Part shown: piece after piece, positions 25,123 through 33,874 of the stretch | Layout of the letters: each line of letters begins with the position of its first letter | Position numbering within the stretch: position 1 is the stretch's first letter | DNA from: Bacteroidales bacterium | GTDB lineage: Bacteria > Bacteroidota > Bacteroidia > Bacteroidales > Cfx3-03 | DNA length: 43,080 nt | Assembly: GCA_023251485.1 (NCBI GenBank) | Contig: JAHEYR010000005.1 | Location: 1-43,080 of the forward strand | Reading direction: 5' to 3' | Translations under genes and position numbers: made by a program | Notes under the pieces: model-generated | The model's database searches: none | Told to the model about the DNA's origin: nothing | The model's input: only the letters and a program-made list of their open reading frames with translations

Positions 25123-26019
25123 ATGTTCTTAGTTGTACTAGGTATTATTGCATTAATTGCAGGTATTATTGTTTCGAAAACCTATTCACCCATTCAACGT
25201 TACAACAATGTTTTCAGGTATGTAGGAATTGTTCTGGTCATAGTAGGAGGACTATTTACTTCTATTGTTCAGATTGGAGCCGGTGAAGTAGGTGTACAAA
25301 AATTATTTGGAAAGGTCAGTCAACGCACATTGGAGAGTGGATTAAATTTCGTTAACCCCTTGGTTGAGGTTGTGAAGTTTGATACTCGAACACAGAATTA
25401 CACGATGTCGTCGAAGCATGATGAAGGTGATGTAGCAGGTGACGATGCGATCAGGGTTTTATCAGCTGATGGACTTGAAGTAATTATTGATATTACCATT
25501 CTTTATAGAGTGATTCCTTCGGAAGCCCCAAATATCCTAAAAGAAATTGGTCCCGACTATAAGAATACCATTGTTCGTCCGATCTGTAGAACCAAGATTC
25601 GTGACAATGCTGTATATTATGATGCCGTTGCATTGTATTCTTCAAAGCGTGATGAATTTCAGGCTCGTATCATAAAAACGATTGAGAAAGATTTCAAAAT
25701 CAGAGGTCTGGTTCTTGAACAACTACTTGTGCGTAATATAAATCTACCAGCTTCTGTAAAGACAACGATTGAATCAAAAATCAATGCCGAACAAGAAGCA
25801 CAGAAGATGACTTTCGTTCTTCAAAAAGAGAAACAAGAAGCCGAAAGAAAGCGAATTGAAGCACAAGGGATTGCTGATTATCAGAAAATTTTGAGTACTG
25901 GGTTAAGCGACAAACAGCTTCAATACGAAATGATCAAAGCCATCTCCACCTCTCCGAATGCTAAGTTAATTATTATGGGAGGCAATAAAAATACACCGCT
26001 TATATTAGACGGAAAATAG
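25123..26019 (+). CDS. SPFH/prohibitin-family membrane protein
   Basis: This 298-residue protein has two N-terminal hydrophobic segments (about 1-18 and 30-47). A band-7/SPFH domain (about 50-215) follows, with GEVGVQKLFGKVSQRTLESGLNF near its start. An Ala/Glu/Lys-rich coiled coil (about 218-255) comes next, then an ILSTGLSDKQLQYEMIKA segment typical of prohibitin-like proteins. Such proteins form large ring or cage assemblies around membrane proteases or lipid domains. No FtsH or NfeD partner gene is adjacent. It is followed by a strong terminator. Confidence 0.9.
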   Translation: MFLVVLGIIALIAGIIVSKTYSPIQRYNNVFRYVGIVLVIVGGLFTSIVQIGAGEVGVQKLFGKVSQRTLESGLNFVNPLVEVVKFDTRTQNYTMSSKHDEGDVAGDDAIRVLSADGLEVIIDITILYRVIPSEAPNILKEIGPDYKNTIVRPICRTKIRDNAVYYDAVALYSSKRDEFQARIIKTIEKDFKIRGLVLEQLLVRNINLPASVKTTIESKINAEQEAQKMTFVLQKEKQEAERKRIEAQGIADYQKILSTGLSDKQLQYEMIKAISTSPNAKLIIMGGNKNTPLILDGK

Positions 26020-26037
26020 TATTTATTTTACGGAATG

Positions 26038-26092
26038 AAAGAGGAGATAACATCTGTTTATAAAAAAGCAGACCTGTTATCTCCTCTTTTTT
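26038..26092 (+). terminator. Rho-independent terminator of the SPFH gene
   Basis: AAAGAGGAGATAACA and TGTTATCTCCTCTTT form a perfect 15-bp stem, extended by TCTG/CAGA inside the loop and followed by a T-run. It begins 18 nt after the stop codon. Confidence 0.93.
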
Positions 26093-26263
26093 ATTATCTC
26101 ACCAACTACTTAATAAAAAGTTTCAGAAATTAGTGAAAGATTCAAATAAATAAGCTTAATTTGACGTTTGAAATAGGGATAAGAAAAGTAGTGGTTCTCA
26201 TTTCCATTTCCAAATGCTACTTATACTCATCAGTAAACTTAAACACCTTAAATAATCTCAAGA

Positions 26264-27373
26264 ATGGACAAACGAACTTTTCTAAAGAATTCTCTTATAC
26301 TAGGATGTTCAACACTCCTTTTGAATCGGGTTGGAGCTATAAATATACCCACTGCTTCAAAACACGTATTAAGTCCCTCAACTTTACAAAGCAATAAAGC
26401 AAAACTATTTGTATGGGGACATGGCTCGAATACTTGGACCTATCCTGAGTGGATAAAATATTACGAATCATTAAAATCATACGGTATAAGTGAAGTAATA
26501 CTAGGTGAAGATGAGTCAATATTATCAGCCGCTATTCCTCCTGCAAAAGAGGCCGGAATAAAAATACATGCATGGACATGGATTATGAACCGACCATCAG
26601 ATAAAGAAGCAGCACAACATCCTGAATGGTTTCAAGTAAATAGAAAAGGTGAAAGTTGCTTTGATAAACCGCCATATGTTGGATATTATAAGTGGGTCTG
26701 TCCAAATAAACCCGAAGTACAAAATCATCTCCGTCTGTTAGCCCGAAGAATAGCCACTTTAGAAATAGAGAGCTTTCACATGGATTATGTTAGATACCCT
26801 GACATCATTCTCCCTGAAGCATTACAGTCTAAATATAATATCGTTCAGGACAGAGAATTCCCCGAATATGACTATTGCTATTGTGATGATTGCAAAAAAG
26901 AATTTAAGAGACTTACAGGAATTGACATTAATCAGGTAAGTGATCCTACTACCAATATTGAATGGCGTAAGTTCAGATACAATAGTGTGACAAAGGTTGT
27001 TAAAATCATTGCAAAAGAGGTGCATAAGAAAAACCGTAAGCTCACTGCTGCTGTTTTCCCTCATCCTGAAATGTCGAGAACAATGGTAAGACAATCATGG
27101 AGCGACTGGCCACTGGATGCAGCTTTCCCTATGATTTATCACAACTTCTACAACAAAGACATTAATTGGATTGGAGAGACGGTATCAAAAGGGGTTAAGG
27201 AAATAAAAGGACGTTTTCCCATTTATGCAGGACTATTTCTACCTGCATTCAAAAATGCAGATGATTTAAAAGCAGCCATTGAAATCTCATTAAAAAATGG
27301 TGCTGCAGGTGCTTCCTTTTTTGCTGATGGCAATCTTAAACCAGAACTGGTTCCACCCGTATCCAAGGCATAA
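26264..27373 (+). CDS. Exported glycoside-hydrolase-like protein (GHL10-type TIM barrel)
   Basis: This 369-residue protein begins with MDKRTFLKNSLILGCSTLLL, an export signal; Cys15 after LILG could be lipidated. The mature part looks like a TIM-barrel sugar hydrolase: EAGIKIHAWTWIMNRP (early strand), SFHMDYVRYPD (about 167-177), YCYCDDCKKEFKRLTG (about 204-219) and AAFPMIYHNFY (about 283-293). The FHMDYVRYP-type segment with its acidic residue is typical of GHL10/putative glycosidase families with a catalytic role for that Asp. The substrate is unknown. It is monocistronic, bounded by a very strong terminator. Confidence 0.72.
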   Translation: MDKRTFLKNSLILGCSTLLLNRVGAINIPTASKHVLSPSTLQSNKAKLFVWGHGSNTWTYPEWIKYYESLKSYGISEVILGEDESILSAAIPPAKEAGIKIHAWTWIMNRPSDKEAAQHPEWFQVNRKGESCFDKPPYVGYYKWVCPNKPEVQNHLRLLARRIATLEIESFHMDYVRYPDIILPEALQSKYNIVQDREFPEYDYCYCDDCKKEFKRLTGIDINQVSDPTTNIEWRKFRYNSVTKVVKIIAKEVHKKNRKLTAAVFPHPEMSRTMVRQSWSDWPLDAAFPMIYHNFYNKDINWIGETVSKGVKEIKGRFPIYAGLFLPAFKNADDLKAAIEISLKNGAAGASFFADGNLKPELVPPVSKA

Positions 27374-27394
27374 AGGCATTCCACTTAAAAAATC

Positions 27395-27442
27395 ATAAAC
27401 CAAAAGGGATGGCTAAATATTTAGCCATCCCTTTTGGTTTAT
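27395..27442. terminator. Bidirectional terminator between convergent genes (23-bp palindrome)
   Basis: Two perfect 23-nt arms around TA read ATAAACCAAAAGGGATGGCT... and its exact complement. Being A-rich on the left and T-rich on the right on both strands, it can stop transcription of both the glycosidase-like gene and the dehydrogenase gene. It ends one base before the dehydrogenase stop codon. Confidence 0.93.
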
Positions 27443-27443
27443 A

Positions 27444-28397
27444 TTAAACAACCTTATTTATTTGTTGCCCATTTAAATAGGCTATAATGTTATCATAAAC
27501 AATTTCAGCCCGATCTATGATCGCCTCTTCCGTTGCATATCCAATATGGGGTACAATAACAGTATTTGGAGCCTGTATCAATGGATGATTGAGTGGTAAA
27601 GGCGGTTCTATATCGAAAACATCGAGGCCAGCACCACCAATAGTGCCTGATTCCAACGCATTTTTCAGTGCTACCTGATCAACAACATCACCTCGACTGG
27701 TATTGATAAGAATGGCTGAAGGTTTCATCAATGCTAATTCTGTTTCACCAATGAGATGGCGGGTTTCGTTGGTAAGTGGTGTATGTAGGCTAACAATATC
27801 ACTAACTTTCAACAACTCGTGTAAAGTAAGATACGTTATTCCGTGTTCCACAACATCCTGCTTCACAGATCGGCTATAAGCGACTACTCTACAACCAAAT
27901 GCCTGCAACACGCGAGCTACATTAAATCCGATAGCCCCTGTTCCAATGACACCTACAATTTTTCCGGATATTTCTCTTCCTAAGAATCCTCGCCGCCCCA
28001 TCATATTTCGGGTCTCCACATTGAATGGAGTAATCTTTCTATACAGATCGATCATCAACCCAATGGCTAGTTCAGTCACAGCTCGTGTTGAATATCCTGC
28101 AGCATTCGAAACCATGATCCCATGCTCCTTACAATAGTCGAGGGGCAGATGATCACATCCTGTGAATGCTACTGAGATAAACTTAAGATTGGGTGCGGAT
28201 TGTAAAACATTAGCCGTAAGCTTTATGTTTGAAACAATCAATACTTCTGCCTCAGCAATCCTTTGAATTAACGAATCCTCACTTTCCTGCCGATCCGTAT
28301 AAGATATAAATTGCTGTTTATTATCCTCAAAGCGAGTTGCTAATGTCTGAAGTTGATCTTTGGTAAGTCCGATATTTTCAATTGCTACTATTTTCAT
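27444..28397 (-). CDS. D-isomer-specific 2-hydroxyacid dehydrogenase
   Basis: This 317-residue NAD-dependent dehydrogenase has the Rossmann motif GTGAIG (152-157), catalytic Arg235 in NTSRGD, Glu264 in FDIEPPLP and His284 in VPHIGYAT. The family includes D-lactate, glycerate/hydroxypyruvate and phosphoglycerate dehydrogenases. There is no C-terminal ACT domain, so it is not a regulated serA. Its substrate cannot be assigned; no metabolic partner gene is adjacent. A terminator-like hairpin lies in its short upstream region. Confidence 0.92.
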   Translation of the reverse strand: MKIVAIENIGLTKDQLQTLATRFEDNKQQFISYTDRQESEDSLIQRIAEAEVLIVSNIKLTANVLQSAPNLKFISVAFTGCDHLPLDYCKEHGIMVSNAAGYSTRAVTELAIGLMIDLYRKITPFNVETRNMMGRRGFLGREISGKIVGVIGTGAIGFNVARVLQAFGCRVVAYSRSVKQDVVEHGITYLTLHELLKVSDIVSLHTPLTNETRHLIGETELALMKPSAILINTSRGDVVDQVALKNALESGTIGGAGLDVFDIEPPLPLNHPLIQAPNTVIVPHIGYATEEAIIDRAEIVYDNIIAYLNGQQINKVV

Positions 28398-28411
28398 TCT
28401 GTTATAATAAA

Positions 28412-28457
28412 AAAACGTGCAATAGTAAGGATTTTAATCCATAGTACTGCACGTTTT
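28412..28457 (-). terminator. Terminator of the LiaF-like gene, in front of the dehydrogenase start
   Basis: AAAACGTGCA and TGCACGTTTT form a perfect 10-bp outer stem with a smaller GGATT/AATCC stem inside. On the reverse strand a T-rich run follows. Its end lies only 15 nt before the dehydrogenase ATG, so that gene's promoter must overlap the hairpin or lie upstream of it. Confidence 0.75.
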
Positions 28458-28531
28458 AGTCAACTCAACCAGAATAAAAAAAACAAAACAACCAAAACTC
28501 TTAAAACTTAATATTCACCAAAAAGAATATT

Positions 28532-29101
28532 TTATACCAACCCATAAATCTTGATAGAGCCAAAAGCAACTTCAGCTCTAATCGTCAGAATAGGTTGTTT
28601 AGGATCGAAATTTGAAGAACGCCACAGGTGATCACCAAAAGCATACGTACTGAAATCAGGGAACTCAATAGATCCAAACGCAGCCTTCGACATAATCTGA
28701 ACATTGGAATTCGGATTGATACGTGCCTTAAAATCACCAAAGACACATTTGATTTCTACATTACGGTTTTCATCACCAGGTAATTTAGAGAAGTCAACCA
28801 TACTAGATCCAAAGACGACACTATACTCAGGTTGAATATTAGCAGGATCGTAATTAGTATTTGAAAAAAAATCAATATGCCGATGAAAATGATGCCGATG
28901 AGTATAATCACGATTATGACCACAACGGCTATACTCTTGTTTATTTGAGATCAATCGAAGTCCTAGAAAAACCAATGCTAATCCAAAAGCTAGTTTAAAA
29001 ACCGGAATATGAAAGTGCCAAATCTCTTCAGCAAAAAAAGCGGCCCCGAGTACTATTAGAAATGCTCCTAGTAAGAATGGAAATATCGAATTACTTTTCA
29101 T
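28532..29101 (-). CDS. LiaF/DUF5668-like membrane protein with a His-rich linker
   Basis: This 189-residue protein has two membrane segments (about 6-24 and 33-50) and a His-rich linker (THRHHFHRHID, about 67-77). A C-terminal strand-rich domain (about 85-189) has repeated VFGSSMVDFS, VFGDFKARI and AFGSIEF units. This is the arrangement of LiaF-like/cell-wall-active-antibiotic-response C-terminal domains, where such repeats form a beta-helix-like fold. In Firmicutes LiaF senses envelope stress; in Bacteroidota the role is unknown. The His cluster could bind a metal, by inference. It has a -7 box and its own terminator. Confidence 0.78.
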   Translation of the reverse strand: MKSNSIFPFLLGAFLIVLGAAFFAEEIWHFHIPVFKLAFGLALVFLGLRLISNKQEYSRCGHNRDYTHRHHFHRHIDFFSNTNYDPANIQPEYSVVFGSSMVDFSKLPGDENRNVEIKCVFGDFKARINPNSNVQIMSKAAFGSIEFPDFSTYAFGDHLWRSSNFDPKQPILTIRAEVAFGSIKIYGLV

Positions 29102-29120
29102 GGTGTGTTTTTTAATGATA

Positions 29121-29128
29121 CAAATTTA
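29121..29128 (-). promoter_or_regulatory. Putative -7 box (TAAATTTG) for the LiaF-like gene
   Basis: The reverse strand reads TAAATTTG, a full consensus match, ending 19 nt before the ATG at 29101. Confidence 0.5.
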
Positions 29129-29215
29129 TACACAGCCACAATTCTATGAAATGAAAAGATTACAGACTGACAACAATCCTATCTGAAATGGCAATAATGG
29201 CGATTGAAATGAAAT

Positions 29216-29710
29216 TTAGATTTTTTTGCGTAACTCAATAAATACATATGCTACAGCCGGGCAGATGGTAGAGTTTGTCAAACACAAGTCTAAAATCTGA
29301 GCAATTTTGGGTCGGTCTGTATGTGGGTATTCTTTACAGGCACGTGGACTTTCTTTATAATGCATACAATGATTATCTTCAGCCAAAAACGGACAGGGTG
29401 TCTGTTTAAACATAAAGAAGTCATCATCATCTCTCACCACATATTTCTCACATAACGCCACCATTGACATCTTTGCCGACTTACTCAATCGTTCAATATC
29501 CTTATCGGTAAGACGGGGACTAATCCCTCTACAACAATTGGCACATTGTAAACAATCAATAAACTCGAATGCTTCCTTATGCAATTCATGCACCATGTTG
29601 TCCAACATCCGTGGTTTGATTTTTTTTAGGCGAAGGATCATTCTTTTATGTTCTGGGCGATCTTTCGTTGCTCTATCTAGTAAAGCCAGGTATTCCTCCG
29701 CTATATTCAT
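29216..29710 (-). CDS. YkgJ-family cysteine-cluster protein
   Basis: This 164-residue cytosolic protein has the YkgJ cysteine pattern: CLQCANCC (Cys53, 56, 59, 60), then CPFLAEDNHCMHYKESPRAC in the second half. These cysteines probably bind zinc or an Fe-S cluster. The family is widespread and uncharacterised. No operon partner is evident: 114 nt separate it from the LiaF-like gene. The 200 nt upstream hold only an 8-bp inverted repeat (GTAATAGG at 29860, CCTATTAC at 29897). Confidence 0.88.
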   Translation of the reverse strand: MNIAEEYLALLDRATKDRPEHKRMILRLKKIKPRMLDNMVHELHKEAFEFIDCLQCANCCRGISPRLTDKDIERLSKSAKMSMVALCEKYVVRDDDDFFMFKQTPCPFLAEDNHCMHYKESPRACKEYPHTDRPKIAQILDLCLTNSTICPAVAYVFIELRKKI

Positions 29711-29912
29711 TCGTAATGATTAATCAGAAATTTAAGTGATTGAAACTACACATGAAGAAGATACCATGTCAATCATCAGAAATAGGAATCAGATACTAAA
29801 ACATAAATAGCTGATTATTCCTTCGCTTGACAGAGAACCTTCCTTTAATTTGAAGAGTTGTAATAGGATAAGGACTCAATCTCATGCTCCCGCCCACCTA
29901 TTACATGATAAA

Positions 29913-30653
29913 TTAGTTGAACCCTCTTGCCTTTTTTATGTCGTTATAGGCTTCATTTATTTTTTGAAATTTCTCTTTTGCATCGTGTGAAACCTCTTCA
30001 CCTAAATGAGCAACTTTATCAGGATGATGTTTTAATGCCATCGTCCGATACGCTTTTTTAACCTCCTCGTCGGTAGCCGTTTCACTGATCTCCAAAATAC
30101 GATAGGCTGCATTTGTATCTTTAACAAACATCGCTTTCAGTGATTCGAACTCTTGCAAAGGCAAACCCATCAAAGCTGCAATCTCCTTTAATACGGATAA
30201 CTCCAGATGATCTAATTGATTATCAGCGACAGCTAACCCGAAAAGATAATGCATCAACTGCAACCGAGAAGAATAATCCATATATTGTTTGATCTGTCCA
30301 CAAACCGGAGCTATAGGTATATCTTGTTTTAAGATCTCTTTGAATAATTTAATACGATCTTCGGCAATAGGTTCTCCAAACTGTAAAACAAAAAACTTTT
30401 TCACATAATCCAGTTCCGAACGGAGCAACTTCCCATCAGCTTTCATCACAGCTGCTGACAGAACTAACAACGACACACTAAAATCCCCTGGTCGGGTTCC
30501 TGCGGTAGCATCCATCGAATCCGGGTCTGCCATATATTGGCCTGATTTCATAGAATCGACCATAGAACCAAATATCAATCCCAAAATACCTCCTATTGGA
30601 CCACCCACTGCCCAACCTAAGCCAGCACCTAGTATTTTATTTAAGAAAGCCAT
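29913..30653 (-). CDS. DjlA-like TerB/DnaJ-domain membrane co-chaperone
   Basis: The start at 30653 (MAFLNKILG) is chosen because the track's longer frame starts at GTG 30710 and runs through the promoter boxes. The 246-residue protein has a Gly-rich hydrophobic N-terminus (about 5-32, one membrane segment), a central TerB-like helical domain (about 58-175) and a C-terminal J domain (about 183-246) with the HPD motif at 210-212. This is the DjlA layout. The J domain should stimulate DnaK. It is monocistronic. Confidence 0.9.
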   Translation of the reverse strand: MAFLNKILGAGLGWAVGGPIGGILGLIFGSMVDSMKSGQYMADPDSMDATAGTRPGDFSVSLLVLSAAVMKADGKLLRSELDYVKKFFVLQFGEPIAEDRIKLFKEILKQDIPIAPVCGQIKQYMDYSSRLQLMHYLFGLAVADNQLDHLELSVLKEIAALMGLPLQEFESLKAMFVKDTNAAYRILEISETATDEEVKKAYRTMALKHHPDKVAHLGEEVSHDAKEKFQKINEAYNDIKKARGFN

Positions 30654-30673
30654 GTTATCTTTAGTTTTTTTTG

Positions 30674-30703
30674 CAAAGATAAGCGGTTTGACCTTCTGAC
30701 AAA
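30674..30703 (-). promoter_or_regulatory. Two-part promoter of the DnaJ-domain gene
   Basis: The reverse strand reads TTTG (30703-30700), an 18-bp gap, then TATCTTTG (30681-30674). Both boxes are perfect. It ends 20 nt before the ATG at 30653 and rules out the upstream GTG start. Confidence 0.75.
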
Positions 30704-30829
30704 CAAACACTTTAAAACATCAAGCCCAATAATTATTAAAATAGTTTTACTTAAACGTGAGTGGAATGAGCTAATTATAAAAATTCCGTACCTTTACAAC
30801 ACTATTATTTATGGAATATTAGCCTTCAG

Positions 30830-31531
30830 ATGAAAAAAAAGGGCAACCTTATTAACAAAGTACTCAGAATATTACGCATTGCACTTTATGCTTTTTTTAT
30901 CTCCAGCATATTGGCGGTGATATTATATCGTTTTGTAAACCCACCAGTTACACCATTGATGTTGATCCGTTGTACCGGACAGGTCTTTAGCGGAGAAGAG
31001 CTTTCCATGAAAAAAGACTGGGTATCTATTAAAGAGATATCACCCAACTTGCAAACGGCGGTAGTAGCATCCGAAGACATTCACTTTCTGACTCACTTCG
31101 GATTTGATTTTGAAGCTATCCAAAAAGCAAATAAATTAAATAAAAAGGGAAGCAAGCTCCGTGGGGCTAGCACCATCTCGCAACAAACTGCAAAGAATGT
31201 TTTCTTATGGCCTGGCAGATCATGGGTTAGAAAAGGTGTAGAAGCCTACTTCACGTTACTCATTGAAACATTTTGGAGCAAAGAACGCATCATGGAGGTT
31301 TATCTCAATGTTATCGAAATGGGTGATGGAATCTATGGAGCGGAGGCAGCCTCTCAAAAATATTTCCAGAAACCCGCAGCAGAACTAACAAAAGGACAAG
31401 CAGCTTTAATCGCTGCAGTGCTACCAAATCCAAGAAAATGGCATCCCGACACCCCCACTTCATATATCTTAAGAAAGAAAAATAAGATTATGGAGGTGAT
31501 GCGCAAAATAGAAAAGGTTGATTTTAAATAA
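30830..31531 (+). CDS. mtgA: Monofunctional biosynthetic peptidoglycan transglycosylase
   Basis: This 233-residue GT51 enzyme polymerises lipid II into glycan strands in the periplasm. One N-terminal membrane anchor spans about 14-34. Catalytic Glu82 is in ASEDIHFLTHFGFD, followed by RGASTISQQTAKNVFLW (111-127) and the second acidic residue Glu156 in RIMEVYLNVIEMG. There is no transpeptidase domain and the length matches MtgA. A near-consensus -7 box (TACCTTTA) lies at 30789-30796. It is convergent with the ABC-F gene, 7 nt between stop codons. Confidence 0.95.
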   Translation: MKKKGNLINKVLRILRIALYAFFISSILAVILYRFVNPPVTPLMLIRCTGQVFSGEELSMKKDWVSIKEISPNLQTAVVASEDIHFLTHFGFDFEAIQKANKLNKKGSKLRGASTISQQTAKNVFLWPGRSWVRKGVEAYFTLLIETFWSKERIMEVYLNVIEMGDGIYGAEAASQKYFQKPAAELTKGQAALIAAVLPNPRKWHPDTPTSYILRKKNKIMEVMRKIEKVDFK

Positions 31532-31538
31532 TGCGTAA

Positions 31539-33419
31539 TTAAAACAGTTCTGAAAGTTCAAGCCACCGCATCTCCTTCTCCTCAAGCAATTCACCAATCT
31601 CAGCATAACGAGTCGATAACTGTTGTAACTCATCAGGTTTTGCCTCACCTGAATTCATTTTTTCGATCACCTCGGTTTTCTCGATCTCCAGCTTTTCGAT
31701 ATCAACGCCCAACGCGTCATACTCCTTTTGTTGTTTATAGGTTGGTTTCTTAGACTGTTCTTTAATCCTTGGTTCAGCTTTTATCTCCCTTGCCTGCTTC
31801 TGCACTGCCTTGATTCTTTGCTCTTCGACAAGCTTCTCCCGATAATAGTCAGTATAATTACCGTAATAGTCTTTTATTAATCCATTACCTTCAAACACAA
31901 ATACGTGATCGACAAGCTTATCCATGAAATAACGGTCGTGCGACACGATGATCAAACACCCCGGATACCCCAACAAAAAATCTTCCAGCAAAGTTAACGT
32001 AAACACATCCAAATCGTTGGTAGGCTCATCAAGAATCAGGAAGTTAGGTTGACGTAAGAACTGCATGAGTAGAAACAACCTGCGTTTTTCACCACCACTC
32101 AGACTGGAATAGAAATTATATTGAACCGGAAAGCTAAAACCGAAATAGTATAAAAACTGTGATGCAGAAACAGAGCCCTTGCCCAAAGGTATATCTTCGG
32201 CTATATCTTTTACAATTTCAATGACACGTTTATCCTCTATCGGAACCAAACCCTCCTGCGAATAATATCCCATCACTAACGTCTGGCCAGATATAATTCT
32301 ACCATTATCAGGTCGATCAGCACCGGTAAGCAGATTTAAGAGCGTTGATTTTCCGACACCGTTTTTGCCGACAATCCCGATGCGATCGCCTTTCTTAAAG
32401 GTATAAGAGAAATCATCAATAACCTTCAGCGGCCCATACGACTTATTGATATTATAAACCTCCAGAATCTTTCCTCCCAACCGGCTCATCTTCAGCTCAA
32501 GTTGGGGTATCTTCTCTTCAGTTTTCTGAAAGGCTTTATCCTTTACCTCATAGAATGAATCAATCCTTGCCTTTGCCTTGGTACCACGAGCCTTAGGCAT
32601 TCTTCGCATCCACTCCAACTCATTTTTATAAAGAGACCGTGCTTTTTCAATCTCAGTAGCCTCTATTACTTCACGTTCAGCCTTCTTTTCTAAGAAATAA
32701 CTATAATCGCCTTTATATCTAAATATCTCATTTTTATCCAGTTCAATGATTTCATCACAAACATTATCCAGAAAATAACGGTCATGTGTCACCACCAATA
32801 ATGTGAGCCTCTGCCGTTCAAGATAGTCTTCCATCCACTCAATCATCGCGATATCTAAATGGTTCGTCGGCTCATCCATGATCAACAAATCAGCTTCTTC
32901 TATAAAGATACGGGCTAGTGCAAGCTTTTTCCGTTGTCCCCCCGATAACAATGAGACCTCTTGATCAAGGTTTCCTATCTCAAACTTAGAAAGAATCTCT
33001 TTTACTTTTGCCTCATAGTCCCAAGCCTGTAATGCATCCATCCTACTGATTGCATTCTCCATCTGAAGCTGCACTTGAGCAGAATGATCGTGTTCCATCA
33101 ATTGTAAACAGGCCTCATACGCACTGATAGCCTGCATGAAGTTGTTATCCGAACTGAAAAGCTCTTGCAGAACCGTATTACTTTCTACGAATTCAGGATT
33201 TTGGGGCAGATATGCAACACGGAGATCCCGATTAAAGACAACTCTTCCGGAATCAGCATCATCCACCCCGGCCATAATTTTCAATAATGTACTTTTACCG
33301 GCTCCATTACGGGCAATCAGCGCTACTTTCTGACCTTCATCAATACCAAATGTAATATTTTCAAAAAGTACTTTTTCACCGTAAGATTTAGAAAGTTGTT
33401 CAATCAGGACTACGTTCAT
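31539..33419 (-). CDS. uup: ABC-F family ATPase, Uup-like
   Basis: The start MNVVLIEQLSK at 33419 gives 626 residues; the track's earlier start lies across the promoter. Two ABC domains are present without membrane segments: Walker A ARNGAGKST and GKNGVGKST, signatures LSGGQRKK and LSGGEKRR, Walker B LLIMDEPTNHLD and FLILDEPTNDLD. The inter-domain linker has WMRRMPKARGTKAKARID, typical of Uup. A C-terminal coiled coil (about 555-626) fits the Uup DNA/ribosome-binding arm. ABC-F proteins act on ribosomes; Uup is linked to ribosome function and to lower transposon excision. Confidence 0.93.
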   Translation of the reverse strand: MNVVLIEQLSKSYGEKVLFENITFGIDEGQKVALIARNGAGKSTLLKIMAGVDDADSGRVVFNRDLRVAYLPQNPEFVESNTVLQELFSSDNNFMQAISAYEACLQLMEHDHSAQVQLQMENAISRMDALQAWDYEAKVKEILSKFEIGNLDQEVSLLSGGQRKKLALARIFIEEADLLIMDEPTNHLDIAMIEWMEDYLERQRLTLLVVTHDRYFLDNVCDEIIELDKNEIFRYKGDYSYFLEKKAEREVIEATEIEKARSLYKNELEWMRRMPKARGTKAKARIDSFYEVKDKAFQKTEEKIPQLELKMSRLGGKILEVYNINKSYGPLKVIDDFSYTFKKGDRIGIVGKNGVGKSTLLNLLTGADRPDNGRIISGQTLVMGYYSQEGLVPIEDKRVIEIVKDIAEDIPLGKGSVSASQFLYYFGFSFPVQYNFYSSLSGGEKRRLFLLMQFLRQPNFLILDEPTNDLDVFTLTLLEDFLLGYPGCLIIVSHDRYFMDKLVDHVFVFEGNGLIKDYYGNYTDYYREKLVEEQRIKAVQKQAREIKAEPRIKEQSKKPTYKQQKEYDALGVDIEKLEIEKTEVIEKMNSGEAKPDELQQLSTRYAEIGELLEEKEMRWLELSELF

Positions 33420-33439
33420 GCAATTAATTAATTTAGGCA

Positions 33440-33447
33440 CAAAATTA
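33440..33447 (-). promoter_or_regulatory. Putative -7 box (TAATTTTG) for the ABC-F gene
   Basis: The reverse strand reads TAATTTTG, ending 20 nt before the ATG at 33419; this supports that start over the ORF-track start. Confidence 0.55.
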
Positions 33448-33484
33448 CGCCTTTCCACCATTCGGCAGTGTTATTATTACAAAT

Positions 33485-33513
33485 AAAAAACTCCCTTTGT
33501 GGGGGAGTTTTTT
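33485..33513 (-). terminator. Terminator of the cold-shock gene
   Basis: AAAAAACTCCC and GGGAGTTTTTT form a perfect 11-bp stem with a 7-nt loop. It is T-rich on both strands. It starts 25 nt after the csp stop codon. Confidence 0.93.
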
Positions 33514-33538
33514 AAGAAATTTCATCAATATCAGAAAC

Positions 33539-33730
33539 TTATGCTTTCTTTACGTTGATCGCTTTCTTACCGCGCTTATCTTCAGCGAGTTCATAAGTCA
33601 CTAAATCGTCATCGGCTACTTTTTCAGTTAAGCCTGTTACATGAACGAAAACTTCTTTTTGAGATTCGTCATCAACTATGAATCCAAATCCTTTTTTCTC
33701 ATTAAAAAATTTAACTTTACCGGTAAACAT
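33539..33730 (-). CDS. Cold-shock domain protein
   Basis: This 63-residue single cold-shock domain has both RNA-binding motifs: RNP1 KGFGFI (13-18) and RNP2 VFVHV (27-31). Such proteins bind single-stranded nucleic acid and melt RNA structure, often at low temperature. It has a full promoter, a 60-nt leader beginning with a hairpin, and its own terminator, so it is probably highly expressed as a single-gene mRNA. Confidence 0.95.
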   Translation of the reverse strand: MFTGKVKFFNEKKGFGFIVDDESQKEVFVHVTGLTEKVADDDLVTYELAEDKRGKKAINVKKA

Positions 33731-33770
33731 GGCAGTAATAAATATTTGAATAGTAAATAAGTGAATTTCC

Positions 33771-33792
33771 GGAGATTATTTTTATAACCTCC
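33771..33792 (-). promoter_or_regulatory. 5' hairpin in the cold-shock gene leader
   Basis: On the reverse strand GGAGGTTAT pairs with ATAATCTCC (one G-U pair) around AAAA. It sits at the expected 5' end of the csp transcript, just after the -7 box. It may protect the mRNA or respond to temperature; this is inference. Confidence 0.5.
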
Positions 33793-33797
33793 TACAA

Positions 33798-33827
33798 CAA
33801 AGGTAAAAAAATTTTATCCGATTCAAA
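33798..33827 (-). promoter_or_regulatory. Two-part promoter of the cold-shock gene
   Basis: The reverse strand reads TTTG (33827-33824), an 18-bp gap, then TACCTTTG (33805-33798). Both boxes match fully. The spacing equals that of the DnaJ-domain gene promoter. Confidence 0.75.
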
Positions 33828-33874
33828 GTTTTTATACTATTTTTTTATATTCCAAGAAAAATATTAAAAATATT

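Noticed and set aside
30654-30710. N-terminal extension of the DnaJ-domain protein in the ORF track
   Set aside because: It begins at GTG and runs through both promoter boxes. The ATG at 30653 begins the conserved Gly-rich anchor.
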